From NCBI GenBank assembly GCA_035538795.1, contig DATLJS010000035.1, positions 124,001 to 188,000 on the forward strand: DNA of 64,000 nt, in the 5' to 3' direction. Source of the stretch: JAJZGK01 sp035538795. GTDB lineage: Bacteria > Pseudomonadota > Alphaproteobacteria > Rhodospirillales > Magnetospirillaceae. Numbering within the stretch: the stretch's first letter is position 1; each line of letters opens with the position of its first letter. Both the position numbers and the translations under genes were made by a program. This document shows positions 42,184 through 51,385 of this stretch, piece by piece. The notes under the pieces are model-generated. The model searched no databases. It saw only the letters and a program-made list of their open reading frames with translations, and was not told the DNA's origin.

Positions 42184-42227
42184 CAGTTTTGTGTAACTGA
42201 TGCAGAGCGATAACGTCACCTCATAAA

Positions 42228-42248
42228 GTTAGGAAACCCGCTCCTAAC
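42228..42248. promoter_or_regulatory. Late control dyad, copy 2 (before gene V)
   Basis: GTTAGGA-N7-TCCTAAC matches copy 1 at 35619-35639 read on the other strand. The spacers AACCCGC and AAACCGC differ at one base. The dyad is 40 bases before the V start. P2 has an Ogr-activated promoter at the same place. No good -10/-35 pair is visible, as expected of an activator-dependent promoter. Confidence 0.6.
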
Positions 42249-42287
42249 CCTGGCGTCGTTGACGCTCTGAATGCTCTGGCGGCCATC

Positions 42288-42929
42288 ATGGTCGCCATGA
42301 GCCAGACCCTGTCCGACCTGTCCCGCCGCCTTGAAAACATGATCGTCCTCGGCACCATCGCCGAGGTCGATCATGCCGGCGCTCGGGTCAAACTGTCCCT
42401 GTCGGGCCGGAAAACCAACTGGCTCCCCTACCCTGCCGACATCGGCGCGAATTATCGCCGCTGGCGGCCTTTGCGGCTCGGCACCCAAGTTGTCGCCCTG
42501 TGCCCGTCGGGCGATCCTGCCCAGGCCGTGATCGGAAAAATTCTCTATACCGATTCCATCGCCCCGCCGGCAGACGTCGGCACCCTGGATTTGATCCAGT
42601 TCGACGACGGCACCCTGGCCAGCTACGACAGCGCCGCCAAGGTCATGACCCTGAAGTCCGCCGGCAAGCTGACCGTCGTCACCGCCGGAGACTGCTCGAT
42701 CGAGGCCGGCGGGGCCGTGTCCATCGTGGCCGCCGGCACCGCCAGCATCAAAGCCCCCAATGTCCAGATCGTCGCCACCAACGGCGCGGGCAACGCCGCC
42801 CAGATGGAAGGAAGCTTCAGCCTGAAGGGCGATTTCTCCGTCGAGGGAGGCATCGCGGTCAACGGCGACATCGCCGCCACCGGCTCCATCATGGATGGCG
42901 GCGGCAACTCCAACCACCATTCGCACTAG
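42288..42929 (+). CDS. V: Baseplate spike (P2 gpV-like)
   Basis: The 213-residue protein begins MSQTLSDLSRRLENMIVLGTIAEVDHAG with the OB-fold start of gpV. It continues with TNWLPYPADIGANYRRWRPLRLGTQVVALCPSGD and a beta-helix rich in Gly, Ala and Thr. It ends NHHSH, whose HxH can hold the spike-tip iron ion. The spike punctures the outer membrane. ATG 42288 has GGCGG five bases upstream. ATG 42297 is also possible. Confidence 0.9.
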   Translation: MVAMSQTLSDLSRRLENMIVLGTIAEVDHAGARVKLSLSGRKTNWLPYPADIGANYRRWRPLRLGTQVVALCPSGDPAQAVIGKILYTDSIAPPADVGTLDLIQFDDGTLASYDSAAKVMTLKSAGKLTVVTAGDCSIEAGGAVSIVAAGTASIKAPNVQIVATNGAGNAAQMEGSFSLKGDFSVEGGIAVNGDIAATGSIMDGGGNSNHHSH

Positions 42930-42937
42930 AGGCCGAT

Positions 42938-43282
42938 ATGGCGGGCATGGATGCCGTATCCGGCAAAACCCTGGACGAACTGGCCGATATCCGTCAGTCG
43001 ATTTCCGACATTGTCGGGACTCCGGTCGGCACCCGCGTCATGCGTCGCGCCTACGGCAGCCACCTGTTCGACCTTGTCGATTCCCCCGGCTCCCCCGAGG
43101 GAGCTTTGCAGGTTGTCGCCGCCGCCGCCGACGCCATCGCCCGCTTTGAAAAGCGTGTCGTCATGCAATCGGCCAATCTGACTGTGTCCTACAGCGGCGA
43201 GGCCGTTTTACGCACCACCTGCAAGGTTAAGGCGTCCGGCCTGACGATCACCGCCGACACCAAGATCGCGGGGGCGGCATGA
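42938..43282 (+). CDS. W: Baseplate wedge protein (P2 gpW-like, gp25 family)
   Basis: The 114-residue protein has ELADIRQSISDIVGTPVGTRVMRRAYGSHLFDLVDSP, the gp25-like core with the conserved EPR-like turn region. It starts 8 bases after V and overlaps J by ATGA. Confidence 0.9.
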   Translation: MAGMDAVSGKTLDELADIRQSISDIVGTPVGTRVMRRAYGSHLFDLVDSPGSPEGALQVVAAAADAIARFEKRVVMQSANLTVSYSGEAVLRTTCKVKASGLTITADTKIAGAA

Positions 43283-44172
43283 GCGTCATCGACCTGTCCA
43301 GCCTGCCGGCTCCCAACGTCATCGAGGCGATCGACTACGAAACCATCCTGGCCGCCCGCAAGGCCGAAATGAAGACGGCCCTGGCCGATGTCCTGCCCGA
43401 TTGGAATCCCGATCTGGAAAGCGACAGCATCGTCAAGCTGCTGGAAGAATCGGCCTACCGAGAAACGATCTTGCGCCAGCGCGTCAACGACGCTGCCCTG
43501 GCCACCATGCTGGCCTATGCCGTTGGCGAAGACCTCGACCAGATCGGCGCCCGCTACAACGTCAAGCGCCTGGTTGTCACTCCCGCCGACGCCACGACGG
43601 TCCCGCCGACCGCCGCCGTCATGGAAACAGATGACCGCTTCCGCTCCCGTATCCAGATGGCGTTCGAAGGCTTCAGCACCGCCGGGCCTGTCGGCGCTTA
43701 TACCTTCCACGCCCTTTCGACTTCGGCCAAGGTCAAGGATTGTTCCGTCACCAGCCCGACGCCGGGCGATGTTCTGCTGACCGTCCTGTCCACCGAAGGC
43801 GACGGCACGCCGGATGCCGCCCTGCTGGATACAGTCCTGGCTGGGCTCGACGATGACGACAAGCGCCCGCTGAACGATACCGTTCTGGCCGGCGCCGCCG
43901 ACGTCCTGCATTACCACATTTCCGCCGTGCTGGTGATGCCCGAAGGCCCGGACAATGACACCGTCCTGGCCGCCGCCCAAAAGGCGGTGAAGACCTATGC
44001 CGATAAATGCCACGCCTTGGAAGCGACGGTCGCCCGCTCCGGCATCGACGGCGCCTTGCATCAGGCCGGCGTCACCCGCGTCATCCTGACCGATCCGCCG
44101 GAAGACATCATGCCGACCAAGCTTCAGGCGGCCTATTGCACCGGCATCGACGTAACGGTGTCCAATGGCTGA
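43279..44172 (+). CDS. J: Baseplate assembly protein (P2 gpJ-like)
   Basis: The 297-residue protein has VIEAIDYETILAARKAEMKTALADVLPDWNPDLESDSIVKLLEESAYRE, LAYAVGEDLDQIGARYNVKRL and ETDDRFRSRIQMAFEGFSTAGPVGAYTFHALS, typical of gpJ. It overlaps both W and I. Confidence 0.92.
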   Translation: MSVIDLSSLPAPNVIEAIDYETILAARKAEMKTALADVLPDWNPDLESDSIVKLLEESAYRETILRQRVNDAALATMLAYAVGEDLDQIGARYNVKRLVVTPADATTVPPTAAVMETDDRFRSRIQMAFEGFSTAGPVGAYTFHALSTSAKVKDCSVTSPTPGDVLLTVLSTEGDGTPDAALLDTVLAGLDDDDKRPLNDTVLAGAADVLHYHISAVLVMPEGPDNDTVLAAAQKAVKTYADKCHALEATVARSGIDGALHQAGVTRVILTDPPEDIMPTKLQAAYCTGIDVTVSNG

Positions 44173-44725
44173 CCGGCTGCTCCCCCCGTCCGCCAGCACC
44201 CTTGAAGTGACGATTGCCGACGTCAACGCCGCCATGGCCGATTTGCCGGTTCCCATCGCCGCCCTGTGGACCCCGGAAACCTGCCCGGCGGCCTTGCTGC
44301 CCTGGCTGGCCTGGGCCTATTCGGTCGATACCTGGGACAGCAACTGGTCGGAACGCACCAAGCGCAACGTCATCGCCGCCGCCTACAACGTCCACCGGCT
44401 AAAGGGAACGGTGGGTTCGGTCAAACGAGCCCTGACCGCCGCCGGTTTCCCCTCCACCATCGTCGAGCGCCTGCACCGCCGCACCTACAACGGCGAGATC
44501 ACCTACAACGGCCATTTTTTCCACGGATGGGAAAAAGCCTGGGCGCTTTATCGAGTCATCCTGCAACGCCCCATCCGCAACGATCAGGTGGCCACCGTTC
44601 TGGCCATCCTGGCCACCACCGCCCCCGCCCGCAGCCATCTGGCGTCCCTCGAATACCAGACGGCCCCGAATCTCTATGACGGTCGCTCGTCCTATGACGG
44701 CGCCTATAACCACGGAACCGCCTGA
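44165..44725 (+). CDS. I: Tail protein I (P2 gpI-like)
   Basis: The 186-residue protein has LLPWLAWAYSVDTWDSNWSERTKRNVIAAAYNVHRLKGTVGSVKRAL, the gpI signature, then a tandem-like RRTYNGEITYNG / LYDGRSSYDGAYNHG end. It forms part of the baseplate that holds the fibres. Confidence 0.9.
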   Translation: MADRLLPPSASTLEVTIADVNAAMADLPVPIAALWTPETCPAALLPWLAWAYSVDTWDSNWSERTKRNVIAAAYNVHRLKGTVGSVKRALTAAGFPSTIVERLHRRTYNGEITYNGHFFHGWEKAWALYRVILQRPIRNDQVATVLAILATTAPARSHLASLEYQTAPNLYDGRSSYDGAYNHGTA

Positions 44726-44727
44726 TC

Positions 44728-46113
44728 ATGGCTGACAACACGCTTCCCGAATCCAATGAATGGACCGAAGCCATCTATCAGTTGGAAACCGACGATCCGG
44801 TGATCGGCGGCGCCGACGGCATTTCCAACAAGCCGTCCAAGCAACTGGCCAACCGCACGCTGTGGCTGAAGACGGCCCTGGCCGCTCTGTCCGACAAGAT
44901 CGTCGCCGCCAAGACCACCGTGGCCGGCATCGTCCAGTTGGCGACCACCGCCGAAGCCAAGACGGGCACCGACACAGCCAAGGCCGTTACCCCCGCCGGA
45001 TTGGCGGCGGCTCTGAGCCAGAAGACCGTCGCGGCGGCCACCACCGACGCCGCCGGCATCGTCCAACTGTCCACCGACGCCGAAGCCAAGACGGGCACCG
45101 ACACCGCTAAGGCCGTTACCCCTTCCGGCCTTCTTGCCGCCATTTCCGACAAGCTGGCGGCGGCCAGCGAAACGGTGTTCGGTCTTCTCAAGCTGGCGAC
45201 CACCGCCGAGGCCAAGGCAGGAACAGACACCGGCAAAGCCGTCACCCCCGCCGGATGGCTGGCCGCTTTCACCGACAAACTGGCCTCCATCGCCGAAACC
45301 AAGGCAGGAACCAGCACTGACAAGGCCGTCACGCCTGCCGGCCTTCTCGCCGCCAGCCTCGCCAACCTGTCGCAAATCCATTCCATCACGGCAGCCGTTG
45401 CGGCCAATGCATTGACCGCCACCCTTCAGCCGGAACCTTTGATGTTTCGCAATCCGACGCTAACCAATGGCGCCCCGATTACGGTCAGCATTCCGGGGGC
45501 TCTGTCGGTGAGTGTGCCCTCTGGGGCGACCCTCGGCACTGTCAGCGGCCAGCAGTCTCTGCTGGCGCTGATTTGCCTCTATAACGGCGGCAATCCAGTC
45601 CTCGGCGTCGTGAATTTGGCCGGTGGCGTCGATTTGTCCGAAACCAATCTGCTGTCGGCCACGGCGATCAGCGCCGGAGCGACCAGCGCCAGCACGGTCT
45701 ACGCTTCAGTCGCCGTTGTCTCATCTCCTTATCGTGTCGTTGGGTTGATCACGCTCACCGAAGCTGTCGCCGGAACTTGGGCGACGGCTCCTACCGGAGT
45801 TCAAGGCGCGGGCGGAATGGCCATGGCGGCCATGCAGAGTCTTGGCTTCGGCCAGACTTGGCAAAATCTGACTGCCAGCCGCGCGCTGGGTACGACTTAT
45901 TACAACACCACGGGCCGACCAATCTTTATCTCGATCACATGCTCGGGAAATAGCGGCGTCGGAACATCCATTCAGGTCAATGGCGTGAGCACAGGGCTAT
46001 CAGGCTACGTCAACGGCGGGGCTGATCTTGTTTACACAGCAATCGTTCCTCCCGGTCAGTCGTATGTCGCTACGACTGGGGTGGTGCTCAACACATGGTC
46101 TGAACTGCGCTAG
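44728..46113 (+). CDS. H: Tail fibre (P2 gpH-like), repeat-containing
   Basis: The 461-residue protein opens with the gpH-type attachment end (SNEWTEAIYQLETDDPVIGGADGISNKPSKQLANRTLWLK). Four tandem units of the GIVQLATTAEAKTGTD / KAVTPAGLAAAL type follow (about residues 67-210). The C-terminal half (about 230-461) is a variable, Ser/Thr/Gly-rich receptor-binding region with less biased base composition. It is shorter than P2 gpH and sets host range. Confidence 0.87.
   Translation: MADNTLPESNEWTEAIYQLETDDPVIGGADGISNKPSKQLANRTLWLKTALAALSDKIVAAKTTVAGIVQLATTAEAKTGTDTAKAVTPAGLAAALSQKTVAAATTDAAGIVQLSTDAEAKTGTDTAKAVTPSGLLAAISDKLAAASETVFGLLKLATTAEAKAGTDTGKAVTPAGWLAAFTDKLASIAETKAGTSTDKAVTPAGLLAASLANLSQIHSITAAVAANALTATLQPEPLMFRNPTLTNGAPITVSIPGALSVSVPSGATLGTVSGQQSLLALICLYNGGNPVLGVVNLAGGVDLSETNLLSATAISAGATSASTVYASVAVVSSPYRVVGLITLTEAVAGTWATAPTGVQGAGGMAMAAMQSLGFGQTWQNLTASRALGTTYYNTTGRPIFISITCSGNSGVGTSIQVNGVSTGLSGYVNGGADLVYTAIVPPGQSYVATTGVVLNTWSELR
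44926..45355 (+). repeat. Tandem repeats in the tail fibre gene
   Basis: Four degenerate units of roughly 110-130 bases start near 44926, 45052, 45181 and 45295. Each encodes AEAKTGTDTAKAVTPAGL or a close variant. Such units allow fibre length to change by recombination. Confidence 0.75.
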
Positions 46114-46126
46114 AGGGAGAAAGATC

Positions 46127-46489
46127 ATGAGCATTTGGAAAGACGCCGACGGACTCCTACACGACGATATGGATGGCGCCGCTATCGGCCTGCCGTCCTG
46201 GCCGCAAGGGATGACGCTGATTACGGATGATGAGGCGGCGGCGCTGAGGGCGCCGACAGCCGAAGAAATCCGGGCCAATTTCGTTGCGGCCTCAAAAACT
46301 GCTCTGGCAGCCACCAGCACCACCATGGAACGCATTACCGAAGCCGTCGCCCTGGGCAAAACCGCCTGGGGGGCTGACGACGTGCAGACCTTCCTGGCAT
46401 ACCGCGCCGCCCTTCGCGCCATCGTGTCCGGCGACGACGCGACATCCACCGAATTGCCCCAGCATCCCGGCTATCCCGCCAACACCTGA
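46127..46489 (+). CDS. Tail fibre assembly protein (Tfa/gpG-like)
   Basis: The 120-residue protein begins MSIWKDADGLLHDDMDGAA and has a helical end with LAYRAALRAIVSG, typical of phage fibre assembly chaperones (TPR..Y..LR pattern). It follows the fibre gene after 13 bases, with GAGGGAGAAAG as ribosome site. Confidence 0.78.
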   Translation: MSIWKDADGLLHDDMDGAAIGLPSWPQGMTLITDDEAAALRAPTAEEIRANFVAASKTALAATSTTMERITEAVALGKTAWGADDVQTFLAYRAALRAIVSGDDATSTELPQHPGYPANT

Positions 46490-46513
46490 CCACCCCGTTT
46501 AGGAGTCCCATCA

Positions 46514-47683
46514 ATGGCCACCGATTATCATCATGGCGTGCGCGTCGTCGAAGTCAGCGACGGCACCCGCCCCATCCGCACCATCAGCACCGCTGTCATC
46601 GGCGTTGTCGTCACCGGCAGCGACGCCGACGCCACTACCTTCCCCTTGAATCGCCCGGCCCTGGTGACGGACATCGCCACCGCCGTCGGCAAGGCCGGCG
46701 ACAGCGGCACCATCCCTTACGTCCTCGACGCCATCAAGGACCATGGATCGCCCGCCGTCGTGGTGGTGCGCGTCGAGGAAGGCGAGACGGACGCCGAAAC
46801 CACCAGCAACGTCATCGGCACCACCGTCAACGGCCAGAAGACCGGCTTGCAGGCTCTGACCGCCGCCAAGGCCAATCTGGGCGTTACGCCCCGCATTCTG
46901 GGCGTTCCCGGCCTGGACAATCAGGCCGTGACCGCTGAAATGGTGTCCATCGCCAAGCTGACCCGCGCCTTCGTCTACGCCAACGCTCACGGCTGCGAGA
47001 CGAAGGAAGCCGCCGCCCTTTACCGCGACAATTTCGGCGCCCGCGAACTGATGCTGATCTGGCCGGACTTCGTTTCCTACGACACCATCAACAGCGCCGA
47101 CCACACCGAATGGGCCGTGGCCCGCGCCCTGGGCCTGCGGGCCGCCATCGACGAAGACACCGGCTGGCACAAGACCCTGTCCAATGTCGAGGTCGAGGGC
47201 GTCACCGGCATCAGCAAGGACGTTTTCTGGGATCTGCAAAACCCCAGCACCGACGCCGGCTATCTGAACGGCAAGGACGTCACCACCCTGATTCGCAAGG
47301 AAGGCTTCCGCTTCTGGGGCTCGCGGACCTGCTCGTCCGATCCGCTGTTCTGCTTTGAGAACTACACCCGCACCGCCCAGGTTCTGGCCGACACCATGGC
47401 CGAGGCGCATTTTTGGGCCATGGACAAGCCGCTGCATCCGACCATGGCCCGCGACATCGTCGATGGGGTCAACGCCAAGTTCCGCGAACTTACCCGCAAC
47501 AACTACCTGATCGGCGGATCGGCTTGGTACGACCCCACCAAGAACGACAAGGACACCCTGAAGGCCGGCAAGCTGTTGATCAGCTACGACTACACCCCTG
47601 TTCCGCCGCTGGAAAACCTGCTGTTCGAACAGAAAATCACCGACGACTATCTGGTCGATTTCGCCGCCCAGATGACCGCCTAA
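46514..47683 (+). CDS. FI: Tail sheath protein (P2 gpFI-like)
   Basis: The 389-residue protein begins MATDYHHGVRVVEVSDGTRPIRTISTAVIG and has the sheath motifs TPRILGVPGLDNQAVT, RELMLIWPDF, ALGLRAAIDEDTGWHKTLSNVEV and YLNGKDVTTLIRKEGFRFWGSRTCS. It forms the contractile tube. Confidence 0.94.
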   Translation: MATDYHHGVRVVEVSDGTRPIRTISTAVIGVVVTGSDADATTFPLNRPALVTDIATAVGKAGDSGTIPYVLDAIKDHGSPAVVVVRVEEGETDAETTSNVIGTTVNGQKTGLQALTAAKANLGVTPRILGVPGLDNQAVTAEMVSIAKLTRAFVYANAHGCETKEAAALYRDNFGARELMLIWPDFVSYDTINSADHTEWAVARALGLRAAIDEDTGWHKTLSNVEVEGVTGISKDVFWDLQNPSTDAGYLNGKDVTTLIRKEGFRFWGSRTCSSDPLFCFENYTRTAQVLADTMAEAHFWAMDKPLHPTMARDIVDGVNAKFRELTRNNYLIGGSAWYDPTKNDKDTLKAGKLLISYDYTPVPPLENLLFEQKITDDYLVDFAAQMTA

Positions 47684-47709
47684 CCGCCCGACGATCAAAG
47701 GATTCGACG

Positions 47710-48225
47710 ATGGCTCTCCCCCGCGTTCTCAAAAACTACACCCTCTATATCGACGGGCGGTCTTATGCCGGTCTGATCGAGGAACTGACCCTGCCCAAGC
47801 TTTCCCTGAAAACCGAAGAATATCAGGCCGCCGGCATGCTCGGACCGATCGATCTTGATATGGGCATGGACGGCATGAAGCTGGAATTCACCCTGGCCGA
47901 ATTCAATCCCGACATCCTGGCGTCCTGGGGTATCGCCGACGTCAGCGGCATCAATGCGCGTTTCCTGGGCGCCGCCGTGGCCGCCGACGGCACCGGCACC
48001 GACGCCGTCGAAATCTCGGTTCGGGGCCGCTGGAAAACCCTGGACCCGGGCAGCGTCAAGGGCAAGGACTTGGCCAAGATGAAGGTGGAAATGCCCCTGA
48101 CCTATTACCGCTACAACCGCAACAGCACCACCCTGATCGAGGTGGATTTCATCAACGGCAAGATGAACGTCAACGGCACCAGCCTGACCGACGCCGTCTT
48201 GACGGCGCTGGGCATCAACACCTGA
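47710..48225 (+). CDS. FII: Tail tube protein (P2 gpFII-like)
   Basis: The 171-residue protein (MALPRVLKNYTLYIDGRSYAGL) has EELTLPKLSLKTEEYQAAGMLGPIDLDMGMDGMKLEF and VEMPLTYYRYNRNSTTLIEVDFING, matching gpFII in length and motifs. Confidence 0.93.
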   Translation: MALPRVLKNYTLYIDGRSYAGLIEELTLPKLSLKTEEYQAAGMLGPIDLDMGMDGMKLEFTLAEFNPDILASWGIADVSGINARFLGAAVAADGTGTDAVEISVRGRWKTLDPGSVKGKDLAKMKVEMPLTYYRYNRNSTTLIEVDFINGKMNVNGTSLTDAVLTALGINT

Positions 48226-48238
48226 TGGAGATTGGGAT

Positions 48239-48523
48239 ATGAACCCCACCATTACACTGATCAAGCCCCTGAAATTCGGCGAAGACATCATCGCCGAATT
48301 GCCCTTGCGCCGTCCCATGGCCGGCGATCTGCGCGGCATCAAGCTGGCGGCCATTCAGGAATTGGACGTCACCACCATCCTGTCGTTGGTCCAGCGGCTG
48401 TCCACGGTGCCCCTGGCCCCCGACACGCTCACCACCATGGACCCGGTCGATATCGTCCAGGCCTGCGAGGTGATTTCCGGTTTTTTCGTGCCTGCCCGCA
48501 CCCCCTCCCCGACGACGCACTGA
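48239..48523 (+). CDS. E: Tail assembly chaperone gpE (unshifted product)
   Basis: The 94-residue protein has TITLIKPLKFGEDIIAELPLRRPMAGDLRGIKL and DVTTILSLVQRLSTVPL, the gpE pattern. It ends soon after a slippery heptanucleotide, so a fraction of ribosomes would continue into the E' frame. Confidence 0.88.
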   Translation: MNPTITLIKPLKFGEDIIAELPLRRPMAGDLRGIKLAAIQELDVTTILSLVQRLSTVPLAPDTLTTMDPVDIVQACEVISGFFVPARTPSPTTH

Positions 48524-48675
48524 ACGCCTGGGGAATTTTGATGAAGACGTTCCCCGGGTCTTTCCCGGGGAGCGAGTTCGTCAATCTGTCGCTTGAAGAC
48601 TATGCCCAGGCTTACGCCCTGGCGGTCGAGTTTATCGAAGCCGAGGCGGAAGCCATGAAGGAGGCGCGGGAGTAA
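48239..48675 (+). CDS. E-E' tail assembly chaperone made by -1 frameshift
   Basis: The slip site T-TTT-TTC (48481-48487) lies in E codons GGT TTT TTC. Slipping back one base there opens the frame FRACPHPLPDDALNAWGILMKTF and on to EAEAEAMKEARE, stopping at 48673-48675. P2 uses T-TTT-TTG at the same point in its E gene. The join is 48239-48487 then 48487-48675. The stop overlaps the start of T (TAATG). Confidence 0.8.
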
Positions 48676-50960
48676 TGGCCGATCTGAAGCTGAAAATTCT
48701 GATCGAGGCGTTCGAAAGGATCAGCGAACCCTTCAAGAAAGCGACCCAATCCACCGACGCCATGAAGGCCGCCCTGAAAGGGGCGACGGAAACCGTGCGC
48801 AGCCTGGAAAAGGCGTCCGCCCAGGTGGACGCTTTCGCCCGCCTGAAGCGCGACGCCCAAGCCAATGCGACCGCCCTGGCCGAAGCCCAGAAAAAAGCCC
48901 AAGCATTGGGGCGGGAACTGGCGGAAGCCGGCGGCGGAAGCCGCAAGGCCCAGGCGGCGTTCAGTGCGGCGCGGCGCGAGGTCGAGCGGCTGGAAGCGGC
49001 GGAAACCTCGATTACCCGCGAAACGCAGATTCTGCGCAACAAGCTGGCGGAAGCGGGCATCAGCACCAAGAACCTGGGCACGGCGCAAGCCCAACTGAAA
49101 CGGGACATCGATGCGGCCAAAGCGGCGGCGGTCAAGGAAGCCACCGCCCTTGATACAGTGAAGGCCAAAATGGACGCCATCGCCACGGCCCGCGCCAAGA
49201 TGTCGGCCACTCAGGAACGCGCCGGCAAGATGGCCGGCAGCGGTGCCGGGGCCATGGCGGCGGGCGGCGCCGGATTGATGGCCGGCGTCCCCGTCGTCAC
49301 CACCGCCGGAGACTTTCAGCACGAACTGGCGGCCTATGGCCTGACCGCCGGCCAGACCAGCCAGCAGCTTCAGCAGGTCCGCGACAAGCTGCGGTCGCTG
49401 TCGGTCGAGGTCAACCAGTCCTCCATGGACCTGCTGGCCGGGCAAAGCATTCTGGTGGGCAAGGGCCTGGACCCCGACGCCGCCCTGGGAGCCATCGGCA
49501 CCATCGGACGGGCCGTCACCGCGACCGGCGCCGAAATGGCCGATATGTCAAACCTGGCCTTTTCCGTCATGGACAACCTAAAGGTTCCGCAACAGGAACT
49601 GGCTCAGGCCATGAACATCATGGCCAAAGCCGGCGACCTGGGCGGTTTCGAGTTGAAGGACATGGCCAACACCTTCCCGCAGTTGACCGCATCGGCGCAT
49701 ATGCTGGGCATGAGCGGGGCCAAAGCCATCGGCACCTTGTCGGCGGCCTTGCAGATCGCCACCAAGGGCGCGGCGGACCCGTCCGAGGCGGCCAACAATT
49801 TCGCCAACTTCCTGCAAAAAGCAACGGCCCCGGACACGGTCAAGAACTTCGAGAAAAAGGGCATCGACATCAAGGCCGCCCTGCAAAAGGGCCTGATGAC
49901 CGGCGAAGACCCGATTGACGTCATGATGAAACAGATCGGCAAGGCGACCGGCGTCGATTTCGAAAAGGAAATCGCCGACGCCGTGGCCAACGGCGGCGAC
50001 GCCAAACAGGCCGCCGAAAGCTTGGCCGCCAAGTTCAATCTGGGCGAACTGTTCGGCGACGTGCAGGTACAGAACTTCCTGGCCCCCATGATGGCCAACA
50101 TGAAGGAATTTCACCGCATCCGCGACGAAGCCATGAACAGCGACGGCACGGTCGATAACAAATTCACCACCATGATGGCCACCTTCAACGAATCGACGAA
50201 GGGCTTGGGCAACGACTTCAAGAACACCATGGAAGCCATCGGCACGGCCATGTTGCCCGTTCTGACGCCCCTGGCCAACGGCCTGCGCGGCATCGTCCAG
50301 GCTATCGGCAGCTTCGCCAACGACAACCCCCGCCTGACCGCCACCATCGGCATGCTGGCCGGCGCTCTGGCCGGGCTGGTGTTCATCGGCGGCACCCTGA
50401 CCGTCGCCCTGGCCAGCTTGCTTGGGCCGTTCGCCATGGTGCGCTTTGCCGCCTCGACCCTGTTCCCGGTTCTGATCGGCGGCATTCGCGCCGTCGGCGT
50501 CGCCTTCGCCTCCAACCCCATCGGCTTGATCTTGACCGGCATCGCCGTGGCGGCGGGGCTGGTCATCGCCTATTGGGAACCGATCAAGGGTTTCTTCGCC
50601 GACTTGTGGACGGGCATCACCTCGGGATTCAGCGCCGCCTTGCAATTCATCCAGTCCGGCTTCGACGTCCTGAAGCCGATTCTGGCCGCCATCGGCATCG
50701 CTTTCGGCGCCACCCAGGCGGCGGCCACGCCGGCCGGAAAAGCGCCCCCGGTCAAGATCGCCGCCGCCGTCAGCCCGGCGGCGGCCAGCGTCGCCGGTAA
50801 GGGTAACAACGTCAACATGGGGGGCGTTGCCATTACCGTCCATGGAGCGCCTGGACAGAGCCCCGAAGAGATCGGGAAACAGGTCAGGCTGGAACTGGAA
50901 AAAGCGGAACGGCGCAAAGCCGCCGACACCCGCGCCCGCCTCTATGATGGAGAAAAATGA
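48675..50960 (+). CDS. T: Tail tape measure protein (P2 gpT-like)
   Basis: The 761-residue protein is coiled-coil over its first 190 residues (EAQKKAQALGRELAEAGGGSRKAQAAFSAARREVERLEAAE). A central TMP core follows (DFQHELAAYGLTAGQTSQQL, SNLAFSVMDNLKVPQQELAQAMNIMAKAGDLGGFELKDM) and hydrophobic segments lie near residues 545-650. It sets tail length and enters the host membrane on infection. It ends with an ATGA overlap to U. Confidence 0.92.
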   Translation: MADLKLKILIEAFERISEPFKKATQSTDAMKAALKGATETVRSLEKASAQVDAFARLKRDAQANATALAEAQKKAQALGRELAEAGGGSRKAQAAFSAARREVERLEAAETSITRETQILRNKLAEAGISTKNLGTAQAQLKRDIDAAKAAAVKEATALDTVKAKMDAIATARAKMSATQERAGKMAGSGAGAMAAGGAGLMAGVPVVTTAGDFQHELAAYGLTAGQTSQQLQQVRDKLRSLSVEVNQSSMDLLAGQSILVGKGLDPDAALGAIGTIGRAVTATGAEMADMSNLAFSVMDNLKVPQQELAQAMNIMAKAGDLGGFELKDMANTFPQLTASAHMLGMSGAKAIGTLSAALQIATKGAADPSEAANNFANFLQKATAPDTVKNFEKKGIDIKAALQKGLMTGEDPIDVMMKQIGKATGVDFEKEIADAVANGGDAKQAAESLAAKFNLGELFGDVQVQNFLAPMMANMKEFHRIRDEAMNSDGTVDNKFTTMMATFNESTKGLGNDFKNTMEAIGTAMLPVLTPLANGLRGIVQAIGSFANDNPRLTATIGMLAGALAGLVFIGGTLTVALASLLGPFAMVRFAASTLFPVLIGGIRAVGVAFASNPIGLILTGIAVAAGLVIAYWEPIKGFFADLWTGITSGFSAALQFIQSGFDVLKPILAAIGIAFGATQAAATPAGKAPPVKIAAAVSPAAASVAGKGNNVNMGGVAITVHGAPGQSPEEIGKQVRLELEKAERRKAADTRARLYDGEK

Positions 50961-51385
50961 CCATGCCCCTGATGAGCCTTGGCCTGTTCGCCTTTTCCAT
51001 CAAGACGGCCCCCTTCGAGACGTTAAAGCGGTCAACCCAATACCGCTGGGCCAGCAAGGACCGGGTGGGCCGCGCCCCGGCCTATCAATCGGTGGGACCG
51101 GGCGAGGACAGCCTGACGATCGAGGGAACCCTTGCCCCGGAACTGACCGGCGGCCCGAAGAACCTGGACAAGCTGCGCGAGATGATGGCCAGCGGCAAAG
51201 TCTGGATTCTGACCGCCGGAACCGGCGAGGTCATGGGGAAATGGTTCATCACCCAGATTGAGGAAACCAAGTCCCACATGCTGGTCAACAGCGCGGCCAG
51301 GAAAATCGCCTTCACCCTTTCGCTGAAGTTCTACCCAGACGACGACGACGCCCTGCTGGGCAAGCTGATGGACAGCAAGACGTGA
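50957..51385 (+). CDS. U: Tail protein gpU-like
   Basis: The 142-residue protein has MSLGLFAFSIKTAPFETLKRSTQYRWASKDRVGRAPAYQSVGPGEDSLTIEGTLAPELTGG, the gpU signature of the tail/baseplate hub. It is coupled to T and D by 4-base overlaps. Confidence 0.92.
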   Translation: MTMPLMSLGLFAFSIKTAPFETLKRSTQYRWASKDRVGRAPAYQSVGPGEDSLTIEGTLAPELTGGPKNLDKLREMMASGKVWILTAGTGEVMGKWFITQIEETKSHMLVNSAARKIAFTLSLKFYPDDDDALLGKLMDSKT

